Shown in pieces: positions 63,265-64,000 of a DNA stretch of 64,000 bases. The first letter of the stretch is position 1; each line of letters begins with the position of its first letter. The notes under the pieces are model-generated. The model worked only from the letters and a program-made list of their open reading frames with translations. It ran no database searches and was not told where the DNA came from. Source of the stretch: Colwellia sp. Arc7-D (lineage in GTDB: Bacteria > Pseudomonadota > Gammaproteobacteria > Enterobacterales > Alteromonadaceae); assembly GCF_003061515.1 (NCBI RefSeq), contig NZ_CP028924.1, positions 1,240,001-1,304,000 of the forward strand. The letters are read 5' to 3'. The position numbers and the translations under genes are program-made.

Positions 63265-64000
63265 TTATTCCCACTCTAACGATTGATAAAGAACTTCAAA
63301 TAACCAGTTAATATCTGAAACTTGGGATGTTTCTTCAGTATGTAAAATGTTTTCAGTGCTTTGTGTTCCCGCTTTCGTTATAGCAATACCTTCTTTTTCT
63401 AATAGCAAACTTAATTTTTGACTATATGATGGCACGATACCATCACCAATAAGTGATTCTCTGGTTACTCCATTTTCGATATAACGAAGTGTGTCTGGAT
63501 GAGGGTGGTCGCCTACACCACTTTGATATTGATACAAATCATAGTCAAACAAAAATTTAACGTTCTTACCTAAAAGCCCAAACCTTGTTCCTTCATAAGC
63601 TAGCTGACCTATAACAAGACTATGAAGTAGAGCAATATTTTCATTTAAAGTTTTAATATTGTCAGACTCTGGAGACAAAAAATCGATACTTGGAGCTTGC
63701 AATTCCATTTGATAGTCATCAACATCAATAACACCAAAATAAGTTCGAGTCCCATTTAGTAACTCTATTACTTCCCAGTTATCTTCACATTTACTGCCAT
63801 CTTGGCGATAAACACTTTTAGGGGTGCAATTATCATCCATATATTTGTAGAAACGACCAAGAGGAGAACCTTGATGGGGCGTACCTGTAGTTGCAAAACC
63901 TTTTACTAGCGTTTTATTATTAACATTTGGGTTCTGTAAATAAGCTCTTGCCGCTAAGCCACCGCGACTGTGACCGAATAAAAATATTTCAACATCGCCT
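63265..64000 (-). CDS. Lipase-like alpha/beta hydrolase (5' end beyond window)
   Basis: The minus-strand frame is open to the window edge. The visible 244 residues start GDVEIFLFGHSRGGLAARAYL, where G-H-S-R-G is the nucleophile elbow, then TTGTPHQGSPLGRFY, typical of lipases and PGAP1-like hydrolases. The remaining part has an active-site-type DG (SLIGDGIVPSYS) and ends in SDINWLFEVLYQSLEWE. An internal ATG at 63840 is probably not the start. It precedes the helical protein by 5 bases and likely shares its transcript. Substrate unknown; signal peptide and the start lie outside. Confidence 0.75.
   Translation of the reverse strand, partial: GDVEIFLFGHSRGGLAARAYLQNPNVNNKTLVKGFATTGTPHQGSPLGRFYKYMDDNCTPKSVYRQDGSKCEDNWEVIELLNGTRTYFGVIDVDDYQMELQAPSIDFLSPESDNIKTLNENIALLHSLVIGQLAYEGTRFGLLGKNVKFLFDYDLYQYQSGVGDHPHPDTLRYIENGVTRESLIGDGIVPSYSQKLSLLLEKEGIAITKAGTQSTENILHTEETSQVSDINWLFEVLYQSLEWE

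Noticed and set aside
1..64000. CRISPR arrays, tRNA or rRNA genes, intact transposases or prophage genes
   Set aside because: None seen on either strand by reading; repeats found are palindromic or short tandem units, not spaced direct repeats.

Overview
The window is about 64 kb of AT-rich chromosome from a marine gammaproteobacterium. Gene content (OsmC-YcaO fusion, AcuR/AcuI, H-NOX with its kinase, laminarin-type glucan locus with a TonB receptor, PEP-CTERM protein, VF530 and DUF1499 proteins) and low-GC codon use suggest Alteromonadales, most likely near Colwellia or Thalassotalea. This taxonomic placement is inference. No rRNA, tRNA, CRISPR array, intact insertion sequence or prophage was seen. 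Coding is dense on both strands, with a few broken genes and several families of short palindromic repeats.

Layout. 1-7.2 kb: end of an unidentified gene, two copies of a GGGTCAGGT-type palindromic repeat, a VF530 protein, a PQQ-type sugar dehydrogenase, an exported metallo-beta-lactamase-fold hydrolase, and a LysR regulator divergent from a quinone-oxidoreductase-like enzyme followed by DUF1330 and SDR genes. 7.3-15 kb: exported cyclophilin, S4 RNA-binding protein, ornithine decarboxylase with a structured leader, YiiX-like papain-fold protein, gamma-glutamyltranspeptidase, a TrmH remnant and methionine aminotransferase. 15.4-18 kb: H-NOX sensor and hybrid kinase. 18.4-32 kb: TrmH methylase, DUF1499 lipoprotein, HDOD protein, LysR/ppc pair, frameshifted NUC1 nuclease, MltB-type transglycosylase, PhyH oxygenase, MYG1 hydrolase, lipoprotein and a secreted modular endonuclease I.

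32-37 kb: a chaperone island with dnaK, a Crp/Fnr regulator, a frameshifted cbpA-like gene and a small GNAT. The two divergent intergenic regions share the palindrome TGTCA-N6-TGACA, which I infer is the operator of the encoded Crp/Fnr protein. 37-44 kb: small secreted proteins, a PEP-CTERM matrixin-like protease with a pentanucleotide repeat in its leader, ybiT, a 2OG-Fe(II) oxygenase and the acuR-acuI acrylate-detoxification pair with a palindromic operator.

44-57 kb: a LytS/LytTR two-component pair followed by a beta-glucan (laminarin-type) utilisation locus: lipoprotein GH16 glucanase with four WDCC modules, TonB-dependent receptor, FucP/GluP-type sugar transporter and GH3 glucosidase. 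The chain reads as surface cleavage, outer-membrane import, further cleavage to glucose and inner-membrane uptake. 57-64 kb: OsmC-YcaO fusion, a 0.9-kb non-coding stretch with two near-identical copies of a minus-strand small-RNA-like unit, a SYLF lipoprotein, a small conserved protein, and a membrane-anchored helical protein downstream of a lipase-like hydrolase that runs off the window edge.
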